Source: Engraulis encrasicolus (lineage: Eukaryota; Chordata; Actinopteri; Clupeiformes; Engraulidae). Taken from it: a stretch of DNA of 64,000 bases. The stretch covers positions 27,808,134-27,872,133 of the forward strand of contig NC_085872.1 in NCBI RefSeq assembly GCF_034702125.1, read 5' to 3'. Below the pieces are notes generated by a model that was not told the origin of the DNA, did not search any database, and saw nothing but the letters and a program-made list of their open reading frames with translations. The position numbers were made by a program, and so were the translations under genes. How positions within the stretch are numbered: position 1 is the stretch's first letter; the number at the start of each line of letters is the position of its first letter. Below are positions 47,001 to 59,333 of the stretch, one piece after another.

Positions 47001-47610
47001 CCATGGAGACAAGCCCCACATCAGAGCCTGATGAGAATCTAATCAAGGTGAGAAATAGAGCCTGCATAGGCCCTATTTGAAACAAAAGCCCAAAATTAAA
47101 ACATGGAATGAAAGGAAACGAACTACACATGCAAGCTTGAATCGACAGGACTAACCAATCAGTGTCTGGGTAGGCTATCTAGAGATCGTCGCTGAAAGGA
47201 TGCTAAAACTTTGAAATAATTTGCAAAATTGTCTATATAACCATGACAACGCACTTAAAAAAGGAATTGGAAATTCTACTGCTTTAGTGGATGCTTTAAA
47301 ATTCTCCAAACATTATGTAGGCCCTACAACAATCAATCTGTTATAAACATGACTGAAGGATATACAAGTCTCCAGTCCTCAGAAATAAAATAAAATAAAA
47401 GTGTAGATGCAAGCATTGATCTTCCTTCAAATCATATGGTTGCCACTGGGTGATGCTTGCTTTGCAAATTGCAGGTGCATGTTCAGTACGGCATCCCTTG
47501 AAGTGCTAGGGTATTCATCTTTGCCATGAATTAAACATAGCCTAAGAGAAAATGAGAGACACATTCGCAGTTCATATACATTTTTAGGAACGATAGCTTT
47601 TTATGTCTCT
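44040..47610. other. Repeat-rich intergenic region upstream of txn
   Basis: Recognised pieces are a ggctcttt/gagccggctc repeat (44200-44290), an L2-like LINE tail (44386-44440), a GGGTCATTCCACGCC MITE end (44637), a foldback piece with arms aaagaaatcccgcacactgtcc / ggacagtatgtaggatttcttt (44765-44890), and a copy (46500-46640) of the terminal repeat at 53849. No gene is seen. Confidence 0.45.
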
Positions 47611-47616
47611 ATTAAC

Positions 47617-47759
47617 AGTTCAAAGAAACTCCAGCACACTGACCATTTCGCTGTTCTTTCTTTAATAAACGACGTTTCAGTACTAGACCTTCATACCGAA
47701 ACGTCGTTTATTAAAGAAAGAACAGCGAAATGGTCAGTGTGCGGGAGTTTCTTTGAACT
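47617..47759. repeat. Palindrome with 62-bp arms
   Basis: 47617-47678 and 47698-47759 are reverse complements with a single mismatch, around a 19-base loop. The arms contain ccgcacactg/agtttcttt-like ends related to the foldback piece at 44765. It is probably a young foldback MITE. Confidence 0.85.
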
Positions 47760-48220
47760 ATTGCTGAGTGACCCATGGTGCCATCTCCGACGCACCTGCC
47801 AGCTGAGGTGTGCGAAAAAAAGCCGAAGTTCAACGTATGTCTCTATTAACCCCATAGTTCACAACGTCTTTCTATTGATTGTCATGGGAATTTATTTGAA
47901 ATGCAGTTCAACTAATATCCTAAAACAAGAAGGCCATGATGGTTCAGATGATTGTTTGAACAACATGGTCGTTGTTGAAATTGTTTATTCCCATTTCTGT
48001 TGATGTGGTGGATGATGATGGCACATACTCCACTCAAATACCCAAATACAATCACAGAGATAGCCAACCTTAAATTCATGGCAAAGCATATTTTGAACAA
48101 TAGCCTATTCAACGCATGGAATATTTTTTTTTTTATTGTGGACATTTATCTGCACTCAGATTTGATTTTGTCCTGTTTGTTAAATTTACATCACAGTAGG
48201 ACCTGGATTTCATAATTAGG

Positions 48221-48276
<56 letters not shown>

Positions 48277-48890
48277 ATGCGTGTGCATGTGCATGTGCGT
48301 GTGGTCTTTGAGAGATAAAAGCGGTATAGGGTGGGGTATGGGGGATCACAGGCTTGCCTCTCTTTCTTCAGCCAGCGGCCTCTGTGTGTTTTGTTTGCAT
48401 ATACTACAAAGGAAGAGGCCCTGCATTTAGGCGGAACAGAAAAACTACATCACAATATTTTACATTTTGTATATTTTATAAGTTAAATAGACTAATGTCC
48501 ACATGGCATGGTCGTAATTATGGATTGTTAGCATGTGAATTAGACACCTCCAGCACTGTAAATACGCTAACGTTAAATGACCAAACAAAGTGTACAGATG
48601 TTTTGTGTTTGTGTCAGACTCAGAGGTGTTTACCACAAATTGTATTTTATGTGCAATTAATTAAAGATTCAGGCTTCTTAAATGAGTCTGCAGATATCAA
48701 CATTGCATCCCCAGAATAAAGTTTTTCATCTTTTCTGTTCCAGGCATTTTGAAATGTTTTATGTAGGCCTACATTCACTACACTAAATTTAAACATTTTC
48801 TCAGACAAGGAAATATGAAGCACAAATGATTCAGTTCTCTCTTGAGAACCTGTGGAAGAAACGGAACCTGTATTGATATGAAAATATTTT
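47760..48890. repeat. Intergenic with (TG)n microsatellite
   Basis: (TG)n at 48223-48272 with a TGCG/TGCA-variant tail. No gene is otherwise recognised. Confidence 0.6.
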
Positions 48891-48896
48891 TTTATT
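48891..48896 (-). terminator. Poly(A) signal of NAT8L-like gene
   Basis: AATAAA on the minus strand, about 280 bases beyond the stop codon. Confidence 0.45.
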
Positions 48897-49173
48897 TCAA
48901 CTAATGTCATCTCAATTTCAAGTCATTCCTCCATTAGGCCGCACAAAGAACATTTTTCTATACTGTACATCCAAAAACCATTGTTTTACATGTGGCTTAT
49001 TTTTCTACACCAAGGAAGTGTCATGGTTTGTAGCAGCTCAAACACCAAGTACATCCCACAGAATGATTTCATAACCATGTGCTATTCCTGAGCGCACTTT
49101 CTGCGGGTCCATAACAAGATAGATCTCTCCCAAAAATGTCCAGATGTAAATTCACTACTGTAGAAGCGTGTGA

Positions 49174-50330
49174 CTACTGTAAGTCCAGGCGGTAGTGGTG
49201 GTGGCGGACTCTGTAGAATGCTTGCTCCAAGAGGGACTGGTCAGTGCCCGGAGTGGAGTATCCCTCCGTGACACCCACACAGCGAAAGCCAAGGCTCAGG
49301 TAAAGGCGGTGTGGGGCAGCGTTGTAAGCCGTAGTGCCAAGGATCACTGAGAGGGCTCCAGTGGAAGAGACCTGGGAACGAAGACGCGCAAACTCAACGA
49401 CCTTTTGGCCAAGTGCTGCACCCACTCTGTGTCGTCTGAAGCGGTGGTCCACAGACATGCGTTGCAGTTCCACTGTGCCATCCTGAAGACAGTGGGCCGA
49501 GACCGTGCCAACCACGGACCCTCTGATTTCTGCCAGCCAGAGGTGGCGATCTAAAATCATGACAGTAGGCTATATCAACATAAAGCAGTGCTTGGCATGA
49601 ATTTTAAAATATCCGCAATAAACACTGTACATTCAGCTCTCTACCCAGCCGAAACATGCACTTTTTTTATTCACCCTAAATGAAGAAGAAATAGCAGATG
49701 ATTCTGTTTACCAGGGGATTCAAGGTAGTGCTGGGCAATGTCCTGCATGTCCCAGGCGTTTTTCAGATAGCCATCCACCGCTTTCTTACTGTAGTAGCAC
49801 CGTGCCATTAAGACAAGTGGCATTACACCACAAGCCAGCCATAGGGACCCAGTGGACGCATATACTGCCACTGCAATTTTTTTTAAAAAATCAACATAAA
49901 TTTCACATGTACAGTACACACTAATGCCTCTTCTCCACTGCCGGTTTTCTGGTAGGCCTACAGCTTGACACTGTACGACTCGGCCGTCACTTTTTGCTTT
50001 TCGATTGGGAAAGACCTAAGACCTAAAGACCTCTGGGCCTACCAGAAAACCGGCAGTGAAAAAGAGACATGAAACTACTGAAAAATACTTTAAAAACTGT
50101 AGCACAAACAAAATAAAACAATTGATCAAAGCTTACACACCTGTTAGAGCTGCATATATGAGTTGACTCTCTGGGTGATGCATTAAGCCTCGGAAAGCAG
50201 TGTCAAACACCATTTCCATCATTCCTTCACGAAAGATTCGCTGGACTTCTCTGTTATCTGCAGAGGTGTACCCACGCACCACTATTGCAGTGTCTCCCTT
50301 ACAGCTTCCATTTTTCTTGTTTTCTTCCAT
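49174..50330 (-). CDS. nat8l: NAT8L-like GNAT N-acetyltransferase
   Basis: Three exons, 50141-50330, 49712-49870 and 49174-49550 (190+159+377 nt), close in phase to 241 aa. Exon 1 has RIFREGMMEMVFDTAFRGL and HPESQLIYA, a signature shared with NAT8L (aspartate N-acetyltransferase). Exon 2 carries a membrane segment (SLWLACGVMPLVLMA) followed by CYYSKKAVDGYL and DMQDI. Exon 3 has the GNAT core: TVELQRMSVDHRFR, ALGQKVVEFA, LGTTAYNAAPHRLYLSLGF and a conserved C-terminal HHHYRLDL. NAT8L makes N-acetylaspartate from aspartate and acetyl-CoA on ER/mitochondrial membranes. The human protein is longer at the N-terminus. The acetyl-CoA loop, normally R-x-x-G-x-A/G, here reads RRHRVGAA, with Arg at the first Gly. 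An intron-1 MITE (49924-50070) and clean splice sites are present. It could instead be a teleost NAT8-family paralogue with changed activity. Confidence 0.85.
49924..50070. mobile_element. Short MITE in nat8l-like intron 1
   Basis: The left arm (tctccactgccggttttctgg) is inverted at the right (ccagaaaaccggcagtgaaaaaga). Confidence 0.75.
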
Positions 50331-50907
50331 GGGTTTCTAATGAAGGGGTGACATTAGGTGAAACATTTTATACAACAATGTGTGTTTTTTTGGGGGGGGA
50401 TCTGAACTGTGAACACCATTCTGTGGACAACATGTAGAATTTTGTCTAACTACAGGTACTTTTATATTTTCTATATGTTACTCTCCGTTGCAAATAAACC
50501 ATGTCATATATCAGGCAATATAGCAAATCAGCAATCAGCACATCAGTGCATTAGACAGAAGTCTTCACTTTCTAAATTAATATAGATTTATTTACAAATA
50601 TCCAGTCATGCCTGGATTTCTGTGCCATATCCTACCTTGTATTTGTCTTGTACTGTATTTTTCAAAACTAGCACATGTACTGTAGTCAATAATCCACAAA
50701 ATATTAGAATATTGAAGATGATCCTTCAAAAGAGACAGAAATGTTTTCCTTCTTCCTAGTGGTCTTGGTCTCTTGGTTGCTGTACACTTGTCTCTAAACC
50801 CCGCCAGTACGTGGTCGGTTGACCAATCTCAAAGACAGAGGAAACTTGTTTTACTACTGCGACTGTGTGATAACACCTCCAAGGAGGCGTCACACCCTCT
50901 ACATCAT

Positions 50908-51212
50908 GCGTGGGGAACCATTTTCATTCAGGGGGTCACGTCAAATTCATCCGAGGGCCTTAAAATTCCTCTGAGGGCCGTACTATGAACACAAACCAGA
51001 ATTTCTCTCTGCACTTTAGGCCTATTGAAGGCAGCCGCCTTTAAAATAGACCCATCTCTAGGTCCCCTGAATGCAACGTAATTGTATTGCAAATGTATTA
51101 CAAAACATGTCATATTTCATGTGAAGCTGCATAAGATTAAAATTATATCAGGGGCAGGATAAAACGGCCTCAAGGGCCGCAAATGGCCCTCGAGACATAT
51201 CCCCACCCCTGC
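50908..51212. mobile_element. hAT-like MITE
   Basis: gcgtggggaaccattttcattc at the left; cgagacatatccccacccctgc at the right. It is the same family as 12549-12779 and 36592-36866. Confidence 0.65.
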
Positions 51213-51749
51213 TCTACATATCCCCACGGGCATTTCTGTCTTTGAACATTCCTGGGAACCCTATGTGTGTCTGTGTGGGTGAAGGCCTTAAGATCACTAC
51301 ACATTTCCAGAGTACATCTAACAAACAGAGGCAGTAGAGGACATTTCATCTTGGACACAAAAATGTATTGAATGCAGTGCTGCACACCAGATGCAAAATA
51401 TTGCTAACAATACGTAACTTTATTTGTTTAATTCATAATGCTCCAAGTGCTTCAGAACACAGGAAAACAGAGATTGCCAATAACAATATTGATATAGCCT
51501 ACTCGTGTGCATTGGTGTGGACTATGAGTCCCACTTAAATAAATTGGTAGTTTAAACAGTTTCAAGACACATTTTTAAAAAATGGTTAAAGCAAAATGAC
51601 TAGAGTGTCAACACTATGTGTTAGGTGATTTCCAGAATAATTTTTAATGTATTTCTTTTAATATGCTCTATTTTCTTCTATGTGTTCTGAATGAATGTGG
51701 TTATGAATATGTAGGCTATATGTAGGTAGCCTATGTATGTATGTGAGTA

Positions 51750-51952
51750 TGTGTAAGGACGCCATCTTATGCCTTAGCCTGCTACCTCATAAGGGACCAC
51801 AATGGAAATAAGTCTTCGGACTTTTTTGTGTATATCCCTGTCTATTTTATTCTTTGTATTGTATGGTTGCTGTTATGTTTTTTTTTTTTTTTTTTTTTTT
51901 TTTTACATCTAATAGACTAAATAAAATGAATCAATCAATCTAGTCATCATAT
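51750..51952 (+). repeat. LINE 3' tail with poly-T
   Basis: The block gggaccacaatggaaataag ... tgttatg(T)n ... aatagactaaataaaatgaatcaatc matches the 3'-end style of fish LINEs. Confidence 0.45.
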
Positions 51953-53848
51953 CCCTTCCTGGCGGTGTCCTCAGGAGCGTAGCGACAGACAGGGGTGAGG
52001 ATAGTTTGCAGACACAAGTGCAAGGTTCTACGTATATGAGCGGTTATAAATAGCAGTAAATAGTAAATAGTACAGGAATATAAATGTCCAAATGTATTAA
52101 TTTACATACTAAAAGTACAAGATTTTCCACAGTTTCTTCATGTAATGTGATGAAAAACACCATATTTTTAACAGTTGTTCCAATATTTCAGATTTTCAAT
52201 ACATCTAGATGTATGGATTTATACTTTCTTCAAGTTTGGCATTAAAGGTGCACTGTGTAGAATGGTGGCCAGAGTAGGTATTGCATCTATGCTGCTCATT
52301 GAAACTCTGTGGTCTTGCCAAATTTGATCTTTTCATGAATATTTACTAAATAATGAACCAATATGGTAACACTTTATTTTACATCTATTAGCACTGTTAA
52401 TACATACAATGTTAATGCCTGCATGAGTAACTTGTAAGGCATGCACGTCTACCTACTTAGCAAAATCTAAGGCCTACTAGGTCCTTACTAAGGTTAAATT
52501 GGTAATAAATCCCTTATTGTGCATTGTGCATTAATCAGTAAGAGTGCACATGTAACCAACGAAATCCTATATGAGGGAATACCAAGGGTGAGCGCTGTAA
52601 GGAGAATGAGACTTGCAGGACATTGCCAAAGGCACCCAGAACTGCCAGCAGCAAACTGGGGCTATGGGAATGTTGAAAAGTAGTTTGTCGAGGGGTCTTG
52701 GAGTAGTGGCACAGTGAACCAGCAGGAGGCAGAGATGGTGTTTTTGCCGTTTATTTTTGAGACACCAAGTGCATTGTAGTGAAAATCCAGTGAGCCAGTG
52801 GAAAATAATAAACAAAAACTAAACTAAACTTAAATGTAGAAAAATATATACATCTGGACTATTTACAATATTTACAGGAAAAATAAATGGGCTATGATAA
52901 GCCAACATAACAAAATGAAAAGTAAACAAAATAGCCAAAGGCTCACAATGTTGTTCAGTTCAACAATGTTACTCACACATCGGAGTAATGGAGCATAAGG
53001 ACGCACGTCCATCACCAAGGAGCTCTCCCGAATACTGAGCAAATTCCCCATTATTAGGGCTACCTGACGCACCACGCAGGTGGACTAAACCATTACGACA
53101 CAAGTTACAGGGGTGTCGGCCGTCAGGATAACATTATCATTAAATCTAAACAGTTAAAATGGTACCATCACTAAATGAATCACATTAGGCCTACTAAATA
53201 AACATACTACACATGTACAGACATTAACACAGTCATATGGTGTTTTAAACACTGAAATATTACCGCGAGGGTGCAACCATGTGCACTCGCAACTCTACTA
53301 CGGGAATAAAGCATTGGCAAACACTGACGCGCATCTTTTAGGAAGATGCGGTAATGAGGAAGTGCTGGTAAGTTTTTTAAACGCTAAGCAAACATTTGTA
53401 GATGCACTTAGACATCTTAAAACCCAGCGGTTACCTTTCTAAAGGTGAAACATTGTTGCCATAAGCATAATTACACAAAAGGACACATGCAGCGAATTCG
53501 CCGTTTGTGTATGTTCTGTTGTGTCGTTGTGACTGTGTGGATGCGTGCGTGAAGTGTTTGAATATGAATGAAGCACTCGTGACTCTAACTAATGTGTGCA
53601 CCCATATGTCAGACCACCAGGCATGAAACACATTGCAAACATGTTGTAAACGTTCACGTAGCAGATAATGAAGTCCACGATTAATATTGGCAAGGGATAT
53701 GAAAGTTTTAAAGAGGGAATGGCGTTTCAAATGTTCAATGGCGCCCGCATCGGGAGCCGTGATGACGCGCACAGAATCTGCGGCATCACAGGGAACCATC
53801 ACATGGGTGCCGGTTAAGAGGACATCCCACACTAATAGGCGAGTACAT
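51953..53848. other. Intergenic, no gene seen
   Basis: A GGTAACACTTTATTTTAC-type MITE end lies at about 52365. Nothing else was recognised; the open frame at 53431-53925 has no splice or homology support. Confidence 0.4.
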
Positions 53849-55362
53849 TTAGGGTTTAACCCCAAAAAAATTGATACAAAAGGTTTTTTATGGATTCTAT
53901 TACTATTGGACCTGCTAAATGACATACTAAAAATCTAGTAAAATCTGACTTTGGGAAATGAGTTTTTTTCAACATAGCTGCCATAGGCTTATTATAAGGG
54001 TCAAGAGACACTCCAGGTGAATAGGCCAAAAAATGTAGCTTGCCGATATCACCATGAAACTTAATCCGGTGATTACTCACATATTTGTGAGAGAAAAATG
54101 TATTGCAAGTTTTCTGAAATGTTATGTTTTAATATGGTAATTGGACTATATCTAATTAAATATGCATTAAATTTCAAAATGCAAAAACTCAAAATCTGAA
54201 AAAGCCAAGCTCAAAATTACTCTTTTATTTTGTTTCTAGTAAGCCAGAAGATATCTTCAGAAGAGATTATGGACATCTCTTTTTGTTTTGTAGTAAATCT
54301 AAAAATCTTTGTGCAGACTCACCAGCTAGCATTTTTTTTTCAAAACATGATTATTTAACATCTCTCTTTATGTGTCTCAAGTTCTTCCAGACATTCTTTG
54401 AGTCTGGTGGTATCATAGCATGTATCAAGGACAAGGTCAGCTGTCCTCAAATCATAGCCTCTCCACAGAGGTGTCCTAAGGGCTGGTGCTGGGACTCCTA
54501 TTTGCCATGTACACCACATCACTGGGCCATGTTATCTGTTCTCACAGCTTCTCATACTACTGTTACACCGATGAAGCACAGTTACTTTGTGCCAGATGAC
54601 TCCATTGTCACACACATTTCCGCTTGCCTCTCTGAACTATCCACAAGTATGAAGGAATGCAACCTTCAGTTGAGCCTCGCCCAAATGCACTGCTGGTGAT
54701 CCCAGCCAAAGATTTAGGTTGCCATGATATCGAACTCAATATGGATCCTGCTACTGTTGCCTCAAATAAGGCCACAAGAAATCTAAGTGTCATTGTTGAT
54801 GACCATCTATCATTCTCTGACCACATAGCCTCAGTTTCCCAGTCATGTCCTCTTTTTCATGCCCTAATTGAATACAATGCCCTGACCCTTGCCTATGAAG
54901 CTACAACAGGCCCTACTCTGGCTTACCCGAAAGCTATGCTAAAGCCCTATGTCCTTTCAGGACATTGTCTGTCTCCAGTACCAACCGTTTCACCTTGCCC
55001 TCTACTTACACATGTAGTGGCTCCTGTCTATTCAGTTCAGCTGCTGAAAGACCAAAATACCTAGTGACACCATGATTCATCACTGATGATGTGCCCTGAC
55101 AAACAACACATGGATATTACCTTAGCAGTAGTCTCTTTATCCACCCAAACAGCACTCCAAACAAACAAATCCTGAAAATATTTTAGTTCATGCCAATGTA
55201 ATTATCATGTAGTAACCTTTATTTTAAAAAAACTTTGATCTTGAAAATGACACCTTTCCTGAAGTTAGATTTTCCTAGATTTTTAGTATGTTAGTAAGGA
55301 CAGCTGAATGTATTGAAATCAGATGAAAAACCTTTTGTATCAATTTTTTTGGGGTTTGGTGC
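53849..55362. mobile_element. Long-TIR element enclosing a LINE fragment
   Basis: The left arm (gggtttaaccccaaaaaaattgatac, then ctaaaaatctagtaaaatctga) is inverted at the right (tcagttag-like ... gatttttagtatg ... gtatcaatttttttggggttt). A single-arm relative is at 46500-46640. The interior holds a broken LINE reverse transcriptase. Confidence 0.55.
54390..55065 (+). pseudogene. LINE reverse-transcriptase fragment
   Basis: Frames must be changed to read it. VLGLLFAMYTTSLG, then YCYTDEAQLLCAR (the Y-x-D-D region, altered to YTDE), then DDSIVTHISACLSEL, ELNMDPATVASNKATRNLSV and DDHLSFSDHI. These are palm and thumb motifs of an L2/CR1-like LINE. Stops and frameshifts show that it is dead. Confidence 0.65.
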
Positions 55363-56349
55363 ATTTTGGCCATAGATGTACTCGACTATAACATTTGTGG
55401 ACATACTCAAGGACGCCAGAGCCCTGAGTATCAGCGAACTGAAAAGATGTATGGAGAATCGGGATGACTGGAAGCAACGATGGAAGGCTCGTCTGAGGAC
55501 GACCTAGAGAGCATGAGCCAGACATTTGCGAATACATGCCTAACAAATGTTTGATTTTGCTTAGTGCATGCCTACACGTTACTTATAGATGTGCATTGTA
55601 TGTATAAGTGCTAAAAGATGTAACACTAAAATAAAGTATTACCACAAGTATGACCAAAGTACAGTGACTTTTGCAGCTAAAAATGTCTGGAAATTCAAAT
55701 TGGCGGACAATGGAGAAGATCCCCCTTTTCATGTATGAAAAGTGCAATTTTCCCAGTCATAATGAATACAATTTGTACTCTTTATAGGCTTCAAACCTAT
55801 AATAAGACGTAATAAACTAGTCTTGAATCTTGAATACTATAGAATTTGGTGGTGGTGGTAGGTATTCATGAAAAAGGTAACATTTGTGAATGGGCAGCAT
55901 CAATTCCGGAAATAAACAACTACAAATCTTGACACAGTGCATGTTTAAGATTAACATGAAGATGAACTACACTGTAAATTGCAAAATGTTAGGTCATCAT
56001 TAATAATTACCAACTGCGCAAAACCTCTGAATGTACAGAATGACACAACTGTGAGAGGAGGGACTGCATGCTTTGGAGATCACCAGACAGGAAATATCGA
56101 AATTGTGAAATTTCATGTTCTAACCAGAATGGCTACCACAAATTGACTTCGCAACAATGTGAATCAAAGGCGCAATAACAACAAACGCTCCTGCACAACA
56201 GCTTGACAGTAATTTTCCACTGGCGTAAATAATGGTACGTTTGGCACAAGTTCTGCACAGAGACATGCTGGGGAGAAGAGCACATCTGATGTCTGTGCCT
56301 CTGAGAGATCTGGCCCTGGAGTAAGTGTGCATGTGTGTGCATATGTGTA
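55363..56349. other. Intergenic, no gene seen
   Basis: No recognised gene or element. Confidence 0.4.
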
Positions 56350-57258
56350 TATACACTCACCAGCCTCTTCATTAGGAACACCTCTGTAGTGCTGGGTTGG
56401 AGCCCCTTTTGCCTTCAGAACTGCCTGAACTGCCTGCAACAATACTCGGGTAGGCTGTGGCATTCCAACAAAGATAAATTGGTACTAATTGGCCCAAATT
56501 GTGCTAAGAAAATATCCTTATGCCATTATATCTCCAGCCTGAAATGTTGATGTAAGGCAGGGTTGACCCATGTTTTCATGTTGTTGACGCCAAATTCTGA
56601 CCATTCCACCTGAGTGTTGCAGTAGATCAACACTCATCAGACCAGGCAGCATTTTTCCGATCTTCTGGTGTCGTTTATGTTGAGCCTGTCCAAATTGTTG
56701 CCTCATTTTCCTCTTCTTAGCTGACAGGAGTGGCACCAAATGTGGTTTTCTGCTGCTATAGCCCATTTGCCTCAAGATTTGATGTGCTGTGTAATCAGGG
56801 ATTCTCTTGTGCATACCTCGGTTGTACTGAGAGGGTTATTTGACTTAATGTTGCCTTTGTATCAGCTCAAACCAGTCTGGCCATTTTCCTCTGACCTCTG
56901 CCATCAACAAGGCATTTTTGCCCACAGAATCACTGCTCACTGCATTTTTGTTCTTTTTTGTAATACCTACCATTCTTTGTAAACCCTAGAGATGGTTGTG
57001 TGCGAATATCCCAGTAGATCAGTATTTTCTGAAATACTCAAATCAAGCCCATTCGGCTTGACACCCATGCCATGTTCAAAGTCATTTAAAAAACTTTCTT
57101 CCACATGATGATGCTCTATTTTAACTGCATCAGATCATCTCGGCCATGTCTACTCGCAAAAATGCATTGAGTTGCCACCATGTGATTGGCTGATCAGAAA
57201 TTTGCCTCAATGAGCAGTTGTAACAGGTGTTCCTAATGTAGTGGCCGGTGAGTGTATG
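56350..57258 (-). mobile_element. Tc1-like transposon relic
   Basis: The ends cactcaccagcctcttcatta and tagtggccggtgagtg are inverted, with flanking TA. On the minus strand 56518-56814 reads RQMGYSSRKPHLVPLL and GGMVRIWRQQHENM, the middle of a Tc1/mariner transposase. The catalytic first Asp region is lost and frames are broken. It is the same family as 40931-42299. Confidence 0.65.
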
Positions 57259-57269
57259 TGTGCATGTGT

Positions 57270-57298
57270 ACGTGCGTGTGTGCATGCTTGAGTGTCGT

Positions 57299-57362
<64 letters not shown>

Positions 57363-57400
57363 GTGTGTGTGTAGGTGTGCATGCGTGCATGTGTGTGTAA
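57270..57400 (+). repeat. (TG)n microsatellite
   Basis: The TG tract (57300-57360, with variants on both sides) directly follows the right end of the Tc1 relic. Confidence 0.9.
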
Positions 57401-57436
57401 GACTCGAGAAAGAGAGTGAGGGGGAGGGTCAGGGTC

Positions 57437-57990
57437 AGGCTGGACTGGCAGTATGGCATACCGGGCATTTTCCCGGTGAGCCGACGCCCCTCGAGGGCCG
57501 ATGCCCCTCTTTAAAAAAAAATATATATATATTTTATTTTTTTTTACAAAAGAGACCGGCGGCCCACGATGTCATTTTCTAAGGGGTGGCAGGGGGGGTT
57601 GGCATTTGCCAGAAATACGATATGCCAGCCCAGGTGCCCCCTCAGATATAATAGACTCCAGCCCCGCAAAAAACGCGTAGCGCGCCCATGAAATCGCAAA
57701 TAGCGGTTCAACAAAACATCGTTTTTTCCCCACACACTCTTTGATGCATGTTTGTATAGACATCATGGCTGTGGACTGGGACATATGGGGTACCATTCGA
57801 AAGCTTACATTCCCCTCTTTCCAATGGTATGCATATTCAGTTGCCATGTACATTACGACAACAATGACACATAGAAGCAGAGGTGTGCTTTTATATCCTG
57901 AGGAAGACAAAGTCTCAGAGAAAATGCACTGTATTTCATTCATTTGGTTTTCCTTTTCCAAGTTGAATGTGTACCAATGGAGATTTGTAA
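57437..57990. repeat. Inverted partial copy of the 4836-5744 element
   Basis: It starts CAGGCTGGACTGGCAGTATGG, and its interior (near 57480-57960) is the reverse complement of 5150-5720 with divergence. The far terminus was not found. Confidence 0.6.
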
Positions 57991-58066
57991 GTATATGCCT
58001 ATGCTCTATAGTACATGTGATAAATATATAGATTTGCTTTGATAGGCTACATAGAGATTAAACTTT

Positions 58067-58699
58067 TGTCACAGTCTGTCTCCACCTGTCACCTTTTGTT
58101 TACATTTGTGCCTGCCCTCTAGTGATCCATTTGTGTACTGCATTGCCCATGTGCTTTTGTTTTTGTTTCCCCTCATGATTGTTGATTGTTTGCCACCTGC
58201 CCCTCTTTGGCATCACCTTCATTGTTTGTTCATTTCCCCCTACTTAAGCCCTGCTCACCCTTTGCCACGTGTCAGACTGTTCTGTCCCTTCCCGAGTGTG
58301 CACCAGTTCGTAAGTGCTCTATCCCTGTGAATTTTCAGTTTTTACCATGCTCCTTGTTTTTGCTATTTTCTGGAATTTTTGGTGAAGATCTTTTATTGTG
58401 ACTTTTTTGGAACTGCCTGGACTTTTTTCTCTGGCAGCCTTTTGAGTTTTTTTCTGTCTGGAGATTTTTGTGACCTGAGTTTTTTTAAGTTTTTCATGGA
58501 CTGTGCTTATGCAACTTTTGAGTTTTGTTTTTTCTTGAAGACTTTGACAACCGATACTGGGGTTTTTCATTTTTGCCCTTTTTTAATCTTCTGAGCGTTA
58601 CCCCTTTTTTGTTGACTGTTTTTGGACAGCCAATCTTTAGTTGGATTCCTGTGATAAGAAAATAAAATCTCTGAACTGCAATTGGGTCTTCCTGTCTGT
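58067..58699 (+). mobile_element. Probable solo LTR
   Basis: Begins TGTCACAG, flanked by ACTTT at 58062-58066 and 58700-58704. It has a TATA-like tacttaag (about 58241) and AATAAA near 58660, the layout of an LTR. The right terminus reads CTGTCTGT rather than ...CA, so the boundary is uncertain. Confidence 0.5.
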
Positions 58700-58968
58700 A
58701 CTTTAACAACTTTATGGTTAATTCCTGAGACTTCATTTTATTCCTCCTGTAAATTCTGCTCATTTTTAAGGCCAAAATATTCACTGACATGTCCTAATTG
58801 CTGTATTTGTGGTGGGATGGTACTGTTGGTGATTCTGTAGAGTAGCCAGTGAGTAGCCACTAAGCACATTATTGTTACTACCAATAAATATTTCAAGAAG
58901 ACGCTTTTGCACACCTCTGGTTGGGCTGGTGAGGTTGTGATTCAAGTGTAAAGAAATCCTGCACTCTG

Positions 58969-59043
58969 TGTCATGGACTCACGCCCCAGCCTCTGTAATG
59001 TTGGCTTTGTTTATTGCCTAATGCCTTTACTTTGTCCGTCTCT

Positions 59044-59098
<55 letters not shown>

Positions 59099-59280
59099 TG
59101 CCTGTCTGGTTCTGTCTCGTGCTCTCTCTCTCTCTCTCTCTCTCTCTCTACCTGTCTGGTTCTGTCTCGTGCTCTCTCTGTCTTATGCTCTCTCTCTCTG
59201 TCTGTAGGGTTCTGTCTCCCTACCTGTCTGGTTCGCTCTCTCTCTCTCTCTCTCACTCTCTCTCTCTCACTCTCTCTCTC

Positions 59281-59333
<53 letters not shown>

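Noticed and set aside
47737..48003. 88-residue forward frame next to the palindrome
   Set aside because: No splice sites, homology or composition support; it starts within the palindrome arm.
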